In this document: in pieces, positions 16,663-26,205 of the stretch
How the letters are laid out: every line of letters begins with the position of its first letter
Numbering within the stretch: the first letter of the stretch is position 1
From: Lachnospiraceae bacterium JC7
Lineage (GTDB): Bacteria > Bacillota > Clostridia > Lachnospirales > Lachnospiraceae
Direction of reading: 5' to 3'
NCBI GenBank assembly: GCA_000513555.1
Contig: ALYD01000011.1
Location: forward strand, 35,579 to 99,578
DNA: 64,000 nucleotides
Made by a program: the position numbers and the translations under genes
The notes under the pieces: generated by a model
The model's database searches: none
Told to the model about the DNA's origin: nothing
The model's input: only the letters and a program-made list of their open reading frames with translations

Positions 16663-17388
16663 ATGAGAAAGAACATTATCGCAACTACTGCTGCTATCCT
16701 TGCAGCATCTGCTTTGATCCTTAACGGCTGCGGAAGCACTTCTACAGCTGAGGTTGTAACTACAGCCGCTGTGGAGACTACTACAGCAGCACCTGAGACA
16801 ACAACAGCAGCAGAAACCACAAAGGAAGAAACAACAACTGCAGCCGAGGAGACAACAACTGCCGCTGAGGAAACAACTACAGCAGCAGAAGAGACAACTG
16901 AGGAAGAGACTACAAAGGAAGAAACAACAGCAGCTGAAACCACAAAGGAAGAAACAACGGCAGAAGAGACAACAACTGCCGCTGAAACAACAGCAGCACA
17001 GTCAACAGGTGCTGATCCAAGTGCCATCTACAGCAAGGTCACAGGACTTCTTCCTGGCATGATCACAGTTGATGCCAACTATATTTCAAACTACTACGGA
17101 ATTGATGCTTCTCAGCTTGAGGGTTATGTATTTGCCATGGCTGAAGATGTAACAAAGGCTGATACTGTTGCCATCCTTAAGGCAAAGGATGCTTCCGCTG
17201 TTGCAGCCCTTGCAGGACAGCTCAGTGCCGTTCAGCAGCAGAAGGCTCAGGAGCTTCAGGATTACATGCCTGAGCAGTATCAGATCGTTGCAGCAAGTAC
17301 CGTAAAGACGATCGGTAACTATGTATACCTTGTAATGTCATCAAACGGAGCTGCTATCGAGCAGACCATCGCAGCAAGCGTAGGCTGA
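16663..17388 (+). CDS. DUF4358 lipoprotein with Thr/Glu repeat linker
   Basis: 241 residues. ATG 16663 is preferred to ATG 16657 because GGGAG at 16651-16655 abuts the latter. A lipoprotein signal ends in LNGCGS. Residues about 30-115 are a simple-sequence linker of EETTTAAE- and TTKEE-type units that should be extended and cross the cell wall. The C-terminal domain (about residues 120-241: IYSKVTGLLPGM, YYGIDASQLEGYVF, AILKAKDAS) matches DUF4358, a Clostridia-typical domain of unknown function. It has its own promoter and terminator, so it is a single-gene unit. Confidence 0.85.
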   Translation: MRKNIIATTAAILAASALILNGCGSTSTAEVVTTAAVETTTAAPETTTAAETTKEETTTAAEETTTAAEETTTAAEETTEEETTKEETTAAETTKEETTAEETTTAAETTAAQSTGADPSAIYSKVTGLLPGMITVDANYISNYYGIDASQLEGYVFAMAEDVTKADTVAILKAKDASAVAALAGQLSAVQQQKAQELQDYMPEQYQIVAASTVKTIGNYVYLVMSSNGAAIEQTIAASVG

Positions 17389-17457
17389 TTTGAGGCTTTT
17401 TCCTGATTTGATGTTTCGGAAGATCTTTGTATCAAAGACAATGAAATAAGGTTTTTT

Positions 17458-17492
17458 AATGGCAGGTGTGATAATCTCACCTGCCATTTTTC
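17458..17492 (+). terminator. Rho-independent terminator
   Basis: AATGGCAGGTG (17458-17468) pairs with CACCTGCCATT (17478-17488), followed by a T-rich run. Confidence 0.9.
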
Positions 17493-17654
17493 TTTTTCAA
17501 AATATGTCATCCGGTGAATGGCCATATTTCCCTTATACATATTGCTATTTCAAGGCATTTAATTGTAATATATGAGAGTTGCGGGCAGTGACATTATCCT
17601 ACAAATGATGAGGTTCTCCGCTCCGCGACAAGTCTACACAAACGGAGTTAATTT

Positions 17655-19106
17655 ATGGTTTTCAGTAGTATTCCATTTTTGTTTTTCTTCCTTCCGCTGT
17701 GCCTGATACTCTATTATCTGGTTCCGTTCAAAGTGAAGAACTATGTACTTCTTGCTTTTTCGCTGGTTTTCTATGCCTGGGGTGAGCCGATCTACATTCT
17801 GCTCATGCTTTTTGAGACTTTGTCTGATTATACCCTCGGAAGGTTAATGCATAAAGCCGGAAATAATACAGGACTTCGCAGGCTTTTCCTTGCGCTCTCG
17901 GTTATCATCGACCTGTCTGTTCTCGGATTTTTCAAATATGCCGATTTCCTTATTGAGTCTGTCAATGCTGCTTTCGGCACTGCCATCACTCCTCTTGGCC
18001 TCGGACTTCCTATAGGAATCAGCTTTTTCACATTCCAGACCATGAGCTACACTATCGATCTCTATAAGAAAGAGGTAGCGGTAGAGAAGAATTACTTCTA
18101 CTATCTGACATACGTGTCCATGTTCCCTCAGCTTATCGCAGGTCCTATCGTAAGATTTTCCACGGTCAATGAAGAGTTGCATGACCGTAAGATCGATTTC
18201 GAAGGTTTCATAACAGGTGGTACACGTTTCCTTAAAGGTCTCTTTAAAAAGGTACTTCTTGCCAACACCATAGGTTCTTTATGGGAGATCATCAAGGCAA
18301 GTGCCTTTGCGGGAGATTCCGGAATCTCTGTTGCAAGTGCATGGCTTGGCGCACTGTGCTTTACGCTTCAGCTTTACTATGATTTCAGTGCCTACAGTGA
18401 CATGGCTATCGGAATGGGAAGAATGCTCGGTTTCCATTATCTGGAGAACTTCAATTATCCTTTGAGCTCAGTTTCTGTAACGGATTTCTGGAGACGCTGG
18501 CATATTTCTCTCAGCACCTGGTTCAGAGATTACGTATATATCCCTCTTGGCGGAAACCGAAAGGGAACACTTATGCAGCTCAGGAACATGTTCATAGTAT
18601 GGTTCCTTACAGGACTCTGGCATGGTGCCGCATGGAACTTCATCCTCTGGGGAGTTTTCTACGGAGTGCTTCTTGCACTGGAAAAGCACCTCTGGGGTGA
18701 TGCTCTGAAAAAGCTTCCGAAGCTTCTTCAGCATCTTTATGCCATGTTTATCTATGTAGTGGGATTTATCATCTTCGTTTTTGATGATATGTCTCAGCTC
18801 AAGCATTATCTGGATATCATGTTCGGACTCGGCGGGGTTCCTTTTGTGAATGCAAACCTTCTCTGGTATCTCAGGAACAATCTGCTGCTCCTTATACTCG
18901 GATGTGTCGTTGCCTTCCCTGTTTATCCATGGTTAAAGGGAAGACTTGCAGTCTGGATAAATAAAGGTACAGGGCTCATGAGATATAAGGCTTCAGCAGT
19001 CGCACTGTCTGTGATGCTAATCGCGGCTTACATAGGCCTTTTCTTCCTGACCACAGCTTATCTTGTAAATGACACCTACAACCCGTTCCTTTATTTCCGT
19101 TTCTAA
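17655..19106 (+). CDS. MBOAT-family O-acyltransferase (AlgI/DltB-like)
   Basis: 483-residue polytopic membrane protein that in this family moves acyl groups from the cytoplasm across the membrane to extracytoplasmic polysaccharide or teichoic acid. Typical MBOAT landmarks are FSSIPFLFFFLPLCLILYY at the start, a mid-region FPQLIAGPIVRF, DFWRRWHISLSTWFRDYVYIPLGG, and LTGLWHGAAWNFILWG holding the conserved His (about residue 334). GGAG lies 8 bases before ATG 17655. The DHHW gene follows 10 bases downstream, the standard partner arrangement. Acetyl is the likeliest acyl group, but this is inference. Confidence 0.93.
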   Translation: MVFSSIPFLFFFLPLCLILYYLVPFKVKNYVLLAFSLVFYAWGEPIYILLMLFETLSDYTLGRLMHKAGNNTGLRRLFLALSVIIDLSVLGFFKYADFLIESVNAAFGTAITPLGLGLPIGISFFTFQTMSYTIDLYKKEVAVEKNYFYYLTYVSMFPQLIAGPIVRFSTVNEELHDRKIDFEGFITGGTRFLKGLFKKVLLANTIGSLWEIIKASAFAGDSGISVASAWLGALCFTLQLYYDFSAYSDMAIGMGRMLGFHYLENFNYPLSSVSVTDFWRRWHISLSTWFRDYVYIPLGGNRKGTLMQLRNMFIVWFLTGLWHGAAWNFILWGVFYGVLLALEKHLWGDALKKLPKLLQHLYAMFIYVVGFIIFVFDDMSQLKHYLDIMFGLGGVPFVNANLLWYLRNNLLLLILGCVVAFPVYPWLKGRLAVWINKGTGLMRYKASAVALSVMLIAAYIGLFFLTTAYLVNDTYNPFLYFRF

Positions 19107-19116
19107 GGAGGCAGCT

Positions 19117-20328
19117 ATGCAGAATAAAGATATAAATAAATATGACGCTTCCTTTACCGCCGGAATGATGAGTTTCGGAAGTGTCATCACAGTCATGATG
19201 ATCACCATAATGATTCTTATTTTCGGTGTATGGTTCCTGATCGCGCCCAAAAAAGAATTCAGTGAGAATGAGAACAGACAGTTGGCACTTGCGCCGGTAT
19301 ATACCTTCCAGTCCCTTAAGGACGGCTCATATATGACGAGCATACAGAAGTATCTCTCTGATCATTTCCCTATACGTGATGAGTTCATGACATTCAAGAC
19401 AAAGACAGAGATACTTACCGGAAAAGAAGAGATAAACGATATTTACATTGCACATGACGGTTATCTCATTGAGGCTTATTCCGAGCCTAAGCAGAATGGA
19501 AAGATCATTAACCAGTTCGGAAAGCTCTATCAGGACATCACAACAGATGCGAAGAACAACATTTCCCTCATGCTGGTGCCGACAGCGGTAACTGTATATA
19601 ATGACAAGCTTCCTGCAGCAGCTCCTGACAAGGGGGATTTGAAGCAGCTTGCCACTATGGATACGATTTATGAGGCATTGCCTGAGATAAAGCGTATCGA
19701 CTGCTATCAGGGACTTTTGGCTCAGGCTCAGTCGGAGAAGGGGTCTGACAATGTTTCTTCCCTTTACTATCATACTGATCACCACTGGACGACCTTCGGA
19801 GCGTACATCGCATACCGTCAGTACTGCGAAGCAATGGGGATCACTCCACTTGAAGAGTCTTCATTTACAAAGACAGTTGTTACGAACAGTTTCAGAGGCA
19901 CTGTTTACTCAAAGCTTAATGATACAACAGTTCCCGGAGAAGAGATCACTATCTATGAGAACCCTGAAAACAGACTCACTGTGAACTATCAGGATTCAGA
20001 GGAAGTGACGGACAGCCTTTACAACAAGGATTATCTTTCCAAGAAGGATAAATACTCCATGTTCTTAAACAACCTTCATCCGCTTATCGAGATCACCAAT
20101 GAAACTGCGGATTCAGACAAGGTCATGGTGCTTGTAAAGGACAGTTACGCGAACTCCATCGTTCCTTTCCTTGTAAATCACTACAGGAAGATATATGTGT
20201 TTGATACCCGTTATTATCGTTTCGGTCCTGCTTCATTTATAAATGAGCATCCTGAAGTAACGGATGTGCTTATCCTTTATAATATGAACACTATAGATAC
20301 GGATCTCGGAATCGGAGGAATATTCTGA
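19117..20328 (+). CDS. DHHW-family protein (AlgJ/AlgX/DltD-like partner)
   Basis: 403 residues from ATG 19117, just after AAGGAGG (19107-19113). One N-terminal transmembrane anchor (about residues 22-45) is followed by an extracytoplasmic domain beginning ENRQLALAPVYTF. The signature TDHHWTTFGAY (about residue 220) supplies the catalytic Asp-His pair, and VKDSYANSIVPF (near residue 345) fits the SGNH-like nucleophile block. These proteins receive the acyl group exported by the MBOAT partner and place it on polymer. Cotranscribed with the MBOAT gene and closed by a strong terminator. Confidence 0.9.
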   Translation: MQNKDINKYDASFTAGMMSFGSVITVMMITIMILIFGVWFLIAPKKEFSENENRQLALAPVYTFQSLKDGSYMTSIQKYLSDHFPIRDEFMTFKTKTEILTGKEEINDIYIAHDGYLIEAYSEPKQNGKIINQFGKLYQDITTDAKNNISLMLVPTAVTVYNDKLPAAAPDKGDLKQLATMDTIYEALPEIKRIDCYQGLLAQAQSEKGSDNVSSLYYHTDHHWTTFGAYIAYRQYCEAMGITPLEESSFTKTVVTNSFRGTVYSKLNDTTVPGEEITIYENPENRLTVNYQDSEEVTDSLYNKDYLSKKDKYSMFLNNLHPLIEITNETADSDKVMVLVKDSYANSIVPFLVNHYRKIYVFDTRYYRFGPASFINEHPEVTDVLILYNMNTIDTDLGIGGIF

Positions 20329-20403
20329 TTTGGAGATTTGGCAGGAAGAATTACAGAATAATTGCAGCCGGCGGTGAAATTCCCGTTGGCTGTTTGAAAA
20401 AAA

Positions 20404-20456
20404 GGGACTGTCGCCCGGATGAATAAATCATCCGACGCGACAGTCCCGTCTTTTTT
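20404..20456 (+). terminator. Rho-independent terminator
   Basis: GGGACTGTCGC (20404-20414) pairs with GCGACAGTCCC (20437-20447), with an inner CGGATG/CATCCG-type stem, followed by T6. Confidence 0.92.
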
Positions 20457-20498
20457 ATGTGAATGTCTTTTCAAAAGCCGGACAGTCCGGAATTTATA

Positions 20499-22169
20499 TT
20501 ACATCTTCTCCTCAAGCTGCTTTACAACATATCTCAGGCATCCGTCTTCGAAGACGTTGTTTAAGCCGGATCTCTTTACGAGGCCATCGAAGAAATCGGA
20601 AGCGGAGAGCTTGCAGAGCTCGAGATAGCTCTTCCATGCGGACTTGTAATCCCGATCCATCCAGACCTTGTACTGGAGTGCATTGGCACCGGCGATGCAG
20701 TAATCGATGTAGTAGAGCGGGCTGTCGTAGATGTGGTGCTGGCGCTGCCAGTAGCCGCCCTTTTCGAAGTAGTCGTTTCCTGTATAGTCAAGGTGAGGTT
20801 TGTACTGACGCTCCAGATCACGCCATACTTCATTTCTTGCCTTTGGGGTAAGGCCCGGATTCGAATATACGATATCCTGATACTCGTCAACCATGGTGCC
20901 GTAAGGAATAAAGATAACAGAATCCATGAAATGCATCTTTACATAATCCTCTGCACGGTTTCCGAATATAAGCGGCATCCATGGCTCTGTGAAGAATTCC
21001 ATGGACATGGAGTGGGTCTCTGCGACCTCCATGGTGATATCGTTATGCTCTATAACCGGATCGCCTGCAGTGATGTAGCCCTGGAAGGCATGACCGCATT
21101 CATGGGTTATGACATCAGCATCACCCGATGTTCCGTTGAAGTTGGCGAAGACAAAAGGTGCCTGATAGTCAGGGATCATGGTCATGTAGCCGCCGGTCTT
21201 CTTGTTCTTTCTTCCGAGGACATCGAAGAGCTCGGAGTCGCACATGAAATTGATGAAGCGTCCGGTCTCAGGTGATAGCTCATTGTACATCTTACGGCCG
21301 GCTGCGAGGATTTCCTCAGGGGTACCTGTAGGAGCAGGGTTTCCGTTTGTGAAATAAACGCCCTCGTCTATGTAGCTTAAGCGGCTTAGTCCGAGCTGCT
21401 GGCGGCGCATATCGTGAAGCTTCTCTGCGAAAGGAACAAAATCCTTCTTTACCTGCTTACGGAACTCTTCGACATCGGAACGTCCGAAGCTGTTCCGGTT
21501 CATCCTTGCATAGCCGAGAGGGAGATAGTTCTCATGTCCCATGAGCTCGCCCTGTTTTGTACGGTTCTTTACCAGCTTGTCATAGAAATCGTCCAACTCC
21601 TCCTGGTGGGCAACAAAGAAAGCGCTGTACTTCTCCCAGGCTTCTTTACGGATGTTTCTGTCCTGATTGTGGAGATATGGATTCATGAGGCTAAGGTTCA
21701 GATCTTCCCCGTTCCATGGGATGCGGGCACTTGCGAGAAGCTTGTTGTATTCGGTCTGAAGTCTGTTTTCCTCCTGCATGAGTGGGATGAGCTTTTCATC
21801 AACCGACTTCATGGCAAGTTCGATGTTTTTGAAAGCTACCTTTCCTATTCTCTCTTCAAGATAGGGTCTGAATCTGGAGTTGAAAAGCTTCTTTCTGTAG
21901 GAGACCACGAGATTCTGGAAGATGGGCATGTTTTCATCAAAATACTGCTGTTCTTCCAGAAGCGCCTCGTCAGACATATCTATGTCTGATCGTATCATGG
22001 CTATCTGTGATTCTGTCATAACATGGTTGTAAAGCCTGTAAAAGTCTTCATGAACAGCATACTGTTCCTCTCCTGAAGCTGCTTTTTCGAAGCGTTCTTC
22101 AAGCTCCTTAAAGTCTTTTGTTAATGTAGTAAAATCTATACGCTCATATGGCATTTCTGAAAATTTCAT
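20499..22169 (-). CDS. M3-family oligoendopeptidase (PepF-like)
   Basis: Cytoplasmic zinc metallopeptidase that degrades short peptides. 556 residues from the ATG at 22169, which has AAAGGAG 7 bases ahead. The zinc site is VITHECGHAFQGY (HExxH, about residue 350), with the downstream METHS-like VAETHSMSMEFF Glu ligand. Length is slightly below classical PepF (about 600). The N-terminal half is helical and polar, as expected for the family. It is a single gene between a hairpin at 22205-22233 and the terminator of the convergent DHHW unit. Confidence 0.92.
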   Translation of the reverse strand: MKFSEMPYERIDFTTLTKDFKELEERFEKAASGEEQYAVHEDFYRLYNHVMTESQIAMIRSDIDMSDEALLEEQQYFDENMPIFQNLVVSYRKKLFNSRFRPYLEERIGKVAFKNIELAMKSVDEKLIPLMQEENRLQTEYNKLLASARIPWNGEDLNLSLMNPYLHNQDRNIRKEAWEKYSAFFVAHQEELDDFYDKLVKNRTKQGELMGHENYLPLGYARMNRNSFGRSDVEEFRKQVKKDFVPFAEKLHDMRRQQLGLSRLSYIDEGVYFTNGNPAPTGTPEEILAAGRKMYNELSPETGRFINFMCDSELFDVLGRKNKKTGGYMTMIPDYQAPFVFANFNGTSGDADVITHECGHAFQGYITAGDPVIEHNDITMEVAETHSMSMEFFTEPWMPLIFGNRAEDYVKMHFMDSVIFIPYGTMVDEYQDIVYSNPGLTPKARNEVWRDLERQYKPHLDYTGNDYFEKGGYWQRQHHIYDSPLYYIDYCIAGANALQYKVWMDRDYKSAWKSYLELCKLSASDFFDGLVKRSGLNNVFEDGCLRYVVKQLEEKM

Positions 22170-22204
22170 AGCCTGACTCCTTTCAGTTCTATAGTTAAGA
22201 ACAA

Positions 22205-22233
22205 GATTGCCTCGTCCATAGGGCGAGGCAATC
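22205..22233 (-). terminator. Hairpin after the deacetylase gene
   Basis: GATTGCCTCG and CGAGGCAATC pair around a short loop. On the minus strand it is followed by CTTGTTCTT, so it is a plausible terminator for the deacetylase transcript. Confidence 0.65.
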
Positions 22234-22307
22234 AATAAAAATATTATATACGTTTTTACGTTGTGTGCAACATATTCCTGCGGCGCTTACGATCATTGAA
22301 TCAAGGA

Positions 22308-23786
22308 TCAATTCGGCGCGGCTGCCTGTATGGCATCAGACTGTACATTGCTTACTGCTCCCGGAGCCTGACCTACAGCCATCCATGCTGCGGTTTCGGA
22401 TACCTTCTGGGCTTCCTGTGCACTGGTAGGTACATAAGTATCGTCCTCCTGAGCAGGGGCTTCTATTACATCTCCATCGGCATTTGCTTCGGTTGAAGCG
22501 GCTGCGGTTTCTGTGGCAGAGGTCTCGACTTCGGTTGAAGCCTTGGTCGTGCTCTGCTCGGACTTCTTTGTTTCTGAAGCTGTCTCCTTGGGCTGGGCCT
22601 TTGTGCCGGTTTCCGAAACATTGGCAGAAGCTGTGCCTGATACGGCTGCGGCGGTTGTTTCAGGCGGAGCAACATAAGGGAAAGAAGAGTACTGTTTTCC
22701 GTTTCCGCCTACGACTTCAGCATTTCTGAAGGCGATAAGCTCCGATACTGTGACCATCTGATAGCCCTGCTGTGCGAGCCATGGGATGACAACTTCGGAT
22801 GCTGCCTGTGTGGCGGTGTAGAGCTCATGCATGAGTACGATATCTCCGTCCTTGACCTGAGACTCGATGGAATCAATGGTCTTTTGTGCATCCTTCGTTT
22901 TCCAGTCGATGGTATCGATGGACCAGAAGATCATGGGCTGAGTCACGGAGCTTCTTACGGCATCAGTGATGATTCCACCCGGAAGACGAACAAGAGCCGG
23001 TGATGTGCCTGTGACCTCGAGGATCTTGGCATTGGTCTTTTCAAATTCGTCTCTTATATAGTCGGCAGATTTCTTTGAAAGGGATGTATCATGATCCCAG
23101 CTGTGGTTCGCTACCTCATGTCCGTTTGCAGCCATACGCTTAACTTCCGATGCGTAATCGTCTATGCGGTTTCCTACGAGGAAGAAGGTGCCTCTGCCGT
23201 TGTAGGCTTCAAGGGCATCCATGATCTTTTCTCCTGTGGAGCCGTTAGGACCGTCGTCCCATGTGAGAGCTACCATAGGCTTTGTGGTGTCTACATATCT
23301 TCCGTTTGAGAGGACGTGAGTCGGATCATAGGCTTCGGTGGTTTCCACGGTGGCTTCGGTTGTCACTACCGCTGTGGTCTCAGGTGCAAATGTCTGACCC
23401 ACCACATCGATGGAATCATTTCCCTTATTTATCTCGATATCCTGCATGGCATCAACTTTTTGCTGCCTGCTGTCGGTTATATATCCTGTGATTCCGGTAA
23501 CTGCCTTCCAGATGATAAATACAACTGCCAGAACACCAAAGACTGCTATCATGCGGTAGGTGTATGCTCTCTGACGTGCTTTCTTTTTGCGGAGGGCTCT
23601 GCGGTGCCGTTCCAGTCTTTCCTGCTTTTCAGCGTTGGTCATGACACGATTCCTTCCGGAATGATTTCGTTCATGAGAGTAAGAGTCCCGGGATGAGGAC
23701 CGCATGCCTGAGCTGCCGGAAGAATGCTGACGACCTGAACCTCCGGTGGTTCTGTTGTTGTGGTCTGAGTAATAGTTCCTTGCCAT
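22308..23786 (-). CDS. Membrane-anchored polysaccharide deacetylase (NodB domain)
   Basis: 492 residues. A basic, Ser-rich cytoplasmic N-terminus leads to one membrane anchor (about residues 80-100), then a short stalk and the NodB deacetylase domain (about residues 165-350). The catalytic motifs are present: ALTWDDGPNG (catalytic Asp and metal Asp), NHSWDH (metal His pair), VRLPGG and IVLMHE. The enzyme removes N-acetyl groups from peptidoglycan or a related glycan outside the cell. A C-terminal stretch of about 120 residues is low-complexity Thr/Glu/Ala/Ser, like the linkers of other secreted proteins here. Confidence 0.93.
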   Translation of the reverse strand: MARNYYSDHNNRTTGGSGRQHSSGSSGMRSSSRDSYSHERNHSGRNRVMTNAEKQERLERHRRALRKKKARQRAYTYRMIAVFGVLAVVFIIWKAVTGITGYITDSRQQKVDAMQDIEINKGNDSIDVVGQTFAPETTAVVTTEATVETTEAYDPTHVLSNGRYVDTTKPMVALTWDDGPNGSTGEKIMDALEAYNGRGTFFLVGNRIDDYASEVKRMAANGHEVANHSWDHDTSLSKKSADYIRDEFEKTNAKILEVTGTSPALVRLPGGIITDAVRSSVTQPMIFWSIDTIDWKTKDAQKTIDSIESQVKDGDIVLMHELYTATQAASEVVIPWLAQQGYQMVTVSELIAFRNAEVVGGNGKQYSSFPYVAPPETTAAAVSGTASANVSETGTKAQPKETASETKKSEQSTTKASTEVETSATETAAASTEANADGDVIEAPAQEDDTYVPTSAQEAQKVSETAAWMAVGQAPGAVSNVQSDAIQAAAPN

Positions 23787-24034
23787 TATAGTGTCTCTTC
23801 ATAATAGTAATTTTTGTTATTTTCAACCTAGAATTATAAAGCATCACGGCCTGAATGGATACTGTTTTATGATAAAAAGATAATAATTTTGAATTATAAC
23901 GGTATAAAAAAAGTACAGGTTATTTTACCGGAATCAGATATGTCGAAATAAGAATGAAGAGGGTACTTGGAAGAGAGAAGAATATGTGATAATGTACCCA
24001 TCTGAACCTAAGGTTTGATTTATCAGGAGAATAT

Positions 24035-24901
24035 ATGCGTTTAGATAAGTATCTTGCCGACATGGGCGTCGGCAGCAGAAGTGATATAAAAAAGGCTATC
24101 CGTAAGTGCAAGGTCACTGTGAACGGAGAGGTGGTACGTGATGCCGGTGAGAATGTTCCTGAAGGAGCAGTTATCACCTTCTTTGACGAGGAGATCGTTT
24201 ATCAGAAATATCAGTATTATATGATGAATAAACCTGCAGGAGTTATCTCTGCAAGTGAAGACAGGCATCAGGCAACTGTAGTGGATCTCATAAGGGATGA
24301 TGTTTTCGGAGGACAGGCCCGTAAGGATCTGTTTCCTGTTGGCCGTCTCGATAAGGACACAGAGGGACTTCTTCTCATAACAAATGACGGCCAGATGGCA
24401 CATAGGCTTCTGGCACCAAAGCATCATATAGATAAGGCTTATTATGCTGTTGTGACCGGAACAGTAGATGATGAGGATATAGAGAAGTTTAAGAGAGGGA
24501 TACGGTTTGACGAGCACCTGACAGCCATGCCTGCAGAGCTTGAAATCCTGAGCACAGGAAAGACTGTAAAGGAGCTTGCAGATAAGCTTCAGCTTTCGGT
24601 TGATCCTGAGAGGTTCGAGAGGGTGAGACTTTCCGGAGCTCTGTTTGTGGGAGCGGAAGGCCCTGCGGCTATAACTGACGAGACCGTCTGCTCAGAGGTG
24701 AAGGTGGTCATACAGGAGGGTAAGTTCCATCAGATAAAGAAGATGATCAGAGCTCTTCCGGGAGAGAAGGATGTTCTTTATCTCAAGAGGATGTCAATGG
24801 GAGACATTGGGCTTGACGAGAGCCTTGCGCCGGGAGAGTACAGAAGCCTCACAGAGGAAGAGATAGAAATATTGACAAAGTCCTGTGGCAATGAGGACTG
24901 A
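24035..24901 (+). CDS. rRNA/tRNA pseudouridine synthase, RsuA/RluB family
   Basis: 288 residues, ATG 24035 after CAGGAG. An N-terminal S4 RNA-binding domain (MRLDKYLADMGVGSRSDIKKAIRK, residues 1-60) precedes the synthase domain with the catalytic Asp in PVGRLDKDTEGLLLITNDG (about residue 105). The C-terminal GKFHQIKKMIRALPG segment is typical. The protein is about 45 residues longer than usual RsuA members, with extra sequence around residues 170-215. The DUF4317 gene starts 15 bases later, so both are in one transcript. Confidence 0.92.
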   Translation: MRLDKYLADMGVGSRSDIKKAIRKCKVTVNGEVVRDAGENVPEGAVITFFDEEIVYQKYQYYMMNKPAGVISASEDRHQATVVDLIRDDVFGGQARKDLFPVGRLDKDTEGLLLITNDGQMAHRLLAPKHHIDKAYYAVVTGTVDDEDIEKFKRGIRFDEHLTAMPAELEILSTGKTVKELADKLQLSVDPERFERVRLSGALFVGAEGPAAITDETVCSEVKVVIQEGKFHQIKKMIRALPGEKDVLYLKRMSMGDIGLDESLAPGEYRSLTEEEIEILTKSCGNED

Positions 24902-24916
24902 AGGAGAGTGTGATAA

Positions 24917-26086
24917 ATGGATAAAAAGTCAGTCAGCGAGATCAAGTCAAAGTGCTTTAATAAAAATGACTGCCGCATAGACCGTATGCGAGCCTGCTAT
25001 GTCAATGAGGAAAAGGAGAAGATCTCTACTTTCCACGATATGTTCCTGCAGCTTGAGGAACAGGAGCGTGCCAAGTACTGTGAGCTTTTCAAACGGTCCA
25101 TGTCGGGAAAGTTCGGAAGAAATCTTTTCAATGTTGAGTTCCCTGTTCCTGAAGAGATGGAGGGTGGGCATCAGGAATTCCTTTACCGCCTTCAGAAGTC
25201 GGAACTTAAGGATGATGCTCTTGTGGAGCAGCTTTTCGACAGGATAATAGGTTCCTACAGTTATCCCGGAAAATATCTCATTATCCTTACTCATGGAGTT
25301 TATGACATCCCCATGAAGCTTAAGGATCAGACCATACTTGATGATGCGAGTGAGTATGTCTACAGCTTCATCCTCTGCACCATCTGTCCTGTAGAGCTTC
25401 TCAGAGAGGGACTCTGTTATGATGTCAATGCTCAGACCTTCATGAGTCGTACCGATGACTGGGCTGTAAAGAATCCGGAAACTGCATTCCTTTTCCCGGC
25501 TTACAACTTCAGAAACATGGATATCCACAGCTCCCTCTACTTTACAAGGCATCCTGAGGAACGTCATGAGGAGATAGCTCTTGATGTACTGGGAACAGAG
25601 CTTTCCAGAACAGAGAAGGATCAGCAGCATGTTTTCAGAGAGATCATAGAGACTACACTTTCCGGAGACTGTACCTTCGAGACGGTCAGAAACATTTCGG
25701 AAGAGATAAATGAAATGATCAGGGAAAACAGTAACGATAAGGAGACCGATGATCATGTGGAGCTTGGAAAGGGCGATATGAGAAGGCTTCTCGCCTCAAA
25801 CGGAGCTACTGAAGAACAGCTCACCCAGTTCGAGAGAATATATGATGAGGCTGTGGGGGATGATAATTCACCTCTGGTGGCTGAAAATATCCAGGATCAG
25901 AAGCATCTGGTGGTTAAGTCACTTACCATGAAGCTTGATGTTAAATCAGAAAATGCCGACCTTGTGGAGACCCGTGTCATAGACGGAAGAGAGTATCTTC
26001 TCATACCTATTGCGGATGATATCGAGGTGAACGGAATAAAGATAAGACAAAATCTGAAGCCGGTGAAGGTGGAAGAAGAAAAATAA
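24917..26086 (+). CDS. DUF4317 family protein
   Basis: 389-residue soluble protein with no signal peptide or membrane segment. The opening (SVSEIKSKCFNKNDCRIDRM) and the segments GKYLIILTHGVYDIP and CPVELLREGL match DUF4317, a family largely limited to Clostridia, with no known function. The C-terminus (LTMKLDVKSENADLVETRVIDG, then IPIADDIEVNGI) resembles a small beta domain. It is cotranscribed with the pseudouridine synthase and ends at a terminator. Confidence 0.85.
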   Translation: MDKKSVSEIKSKCFNKNDCRIDRMRACYVNEEKEKISTFHDMFLQLEEQERAKYCELFKRSMSGKFGRNLFNVEFPVPEEMEGGHQEFLYRLQKSELKDDALVEQLFDRIIGSYSYPGKYLIILTHGVYDIPMKLKDQTILDDASEYVYSFILCTICPVELLREGLCYDVNAQTFMSRTDDWAVKNPETAFLFPAYNFRNMDIHSSLYFTRHPEERHEEIALDVLGTELSRTEKDQQHVFREIIETTLSGDCTFETVRNISEEINEMIRENSNDKETDDHVELGKGDMRRLLASNGATEEQLTQFERIYDEAVGDDNSPLVAENIQDQKHLVVKSLTMKLDVKSENADLVETRVIDGREYLLIPIADDIEVNGIKIRQNLKPVKVEEEK

Positions 26087-26093
26087 TTTAAAA

Positions 26094-26146
26094 GGCCTGT
26101 GTGTCCTATGACGTTGTCTAAGCGTACATAAGATACACAGGCTTTT
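26094..26146. terminator. Bidirectional terminator between DUF4317 and mnmA
   Basis: GCCTGTGTGTC pairs with GATACACAGGC (imperfect), with T6 on the plus strand and CCTTTT on the minus strand. Serves both convergent genes. Confidence 0.8.
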
Positions 26147-26205
26147 TTAATAAGTTCATGTACAGGCACATTTTGTGCGCATGCGTTTTTATGGTCGATA
26201 ACGGC

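Noticed and set aside
16753..17000. Repetitive DNA considered as a CRISPR or noncoding repeat
   Set aside because: The repeats are short, in frame and encode the low-complexity linker of a lipoprotein. No CRISPR array or cas gene was seen in the window.
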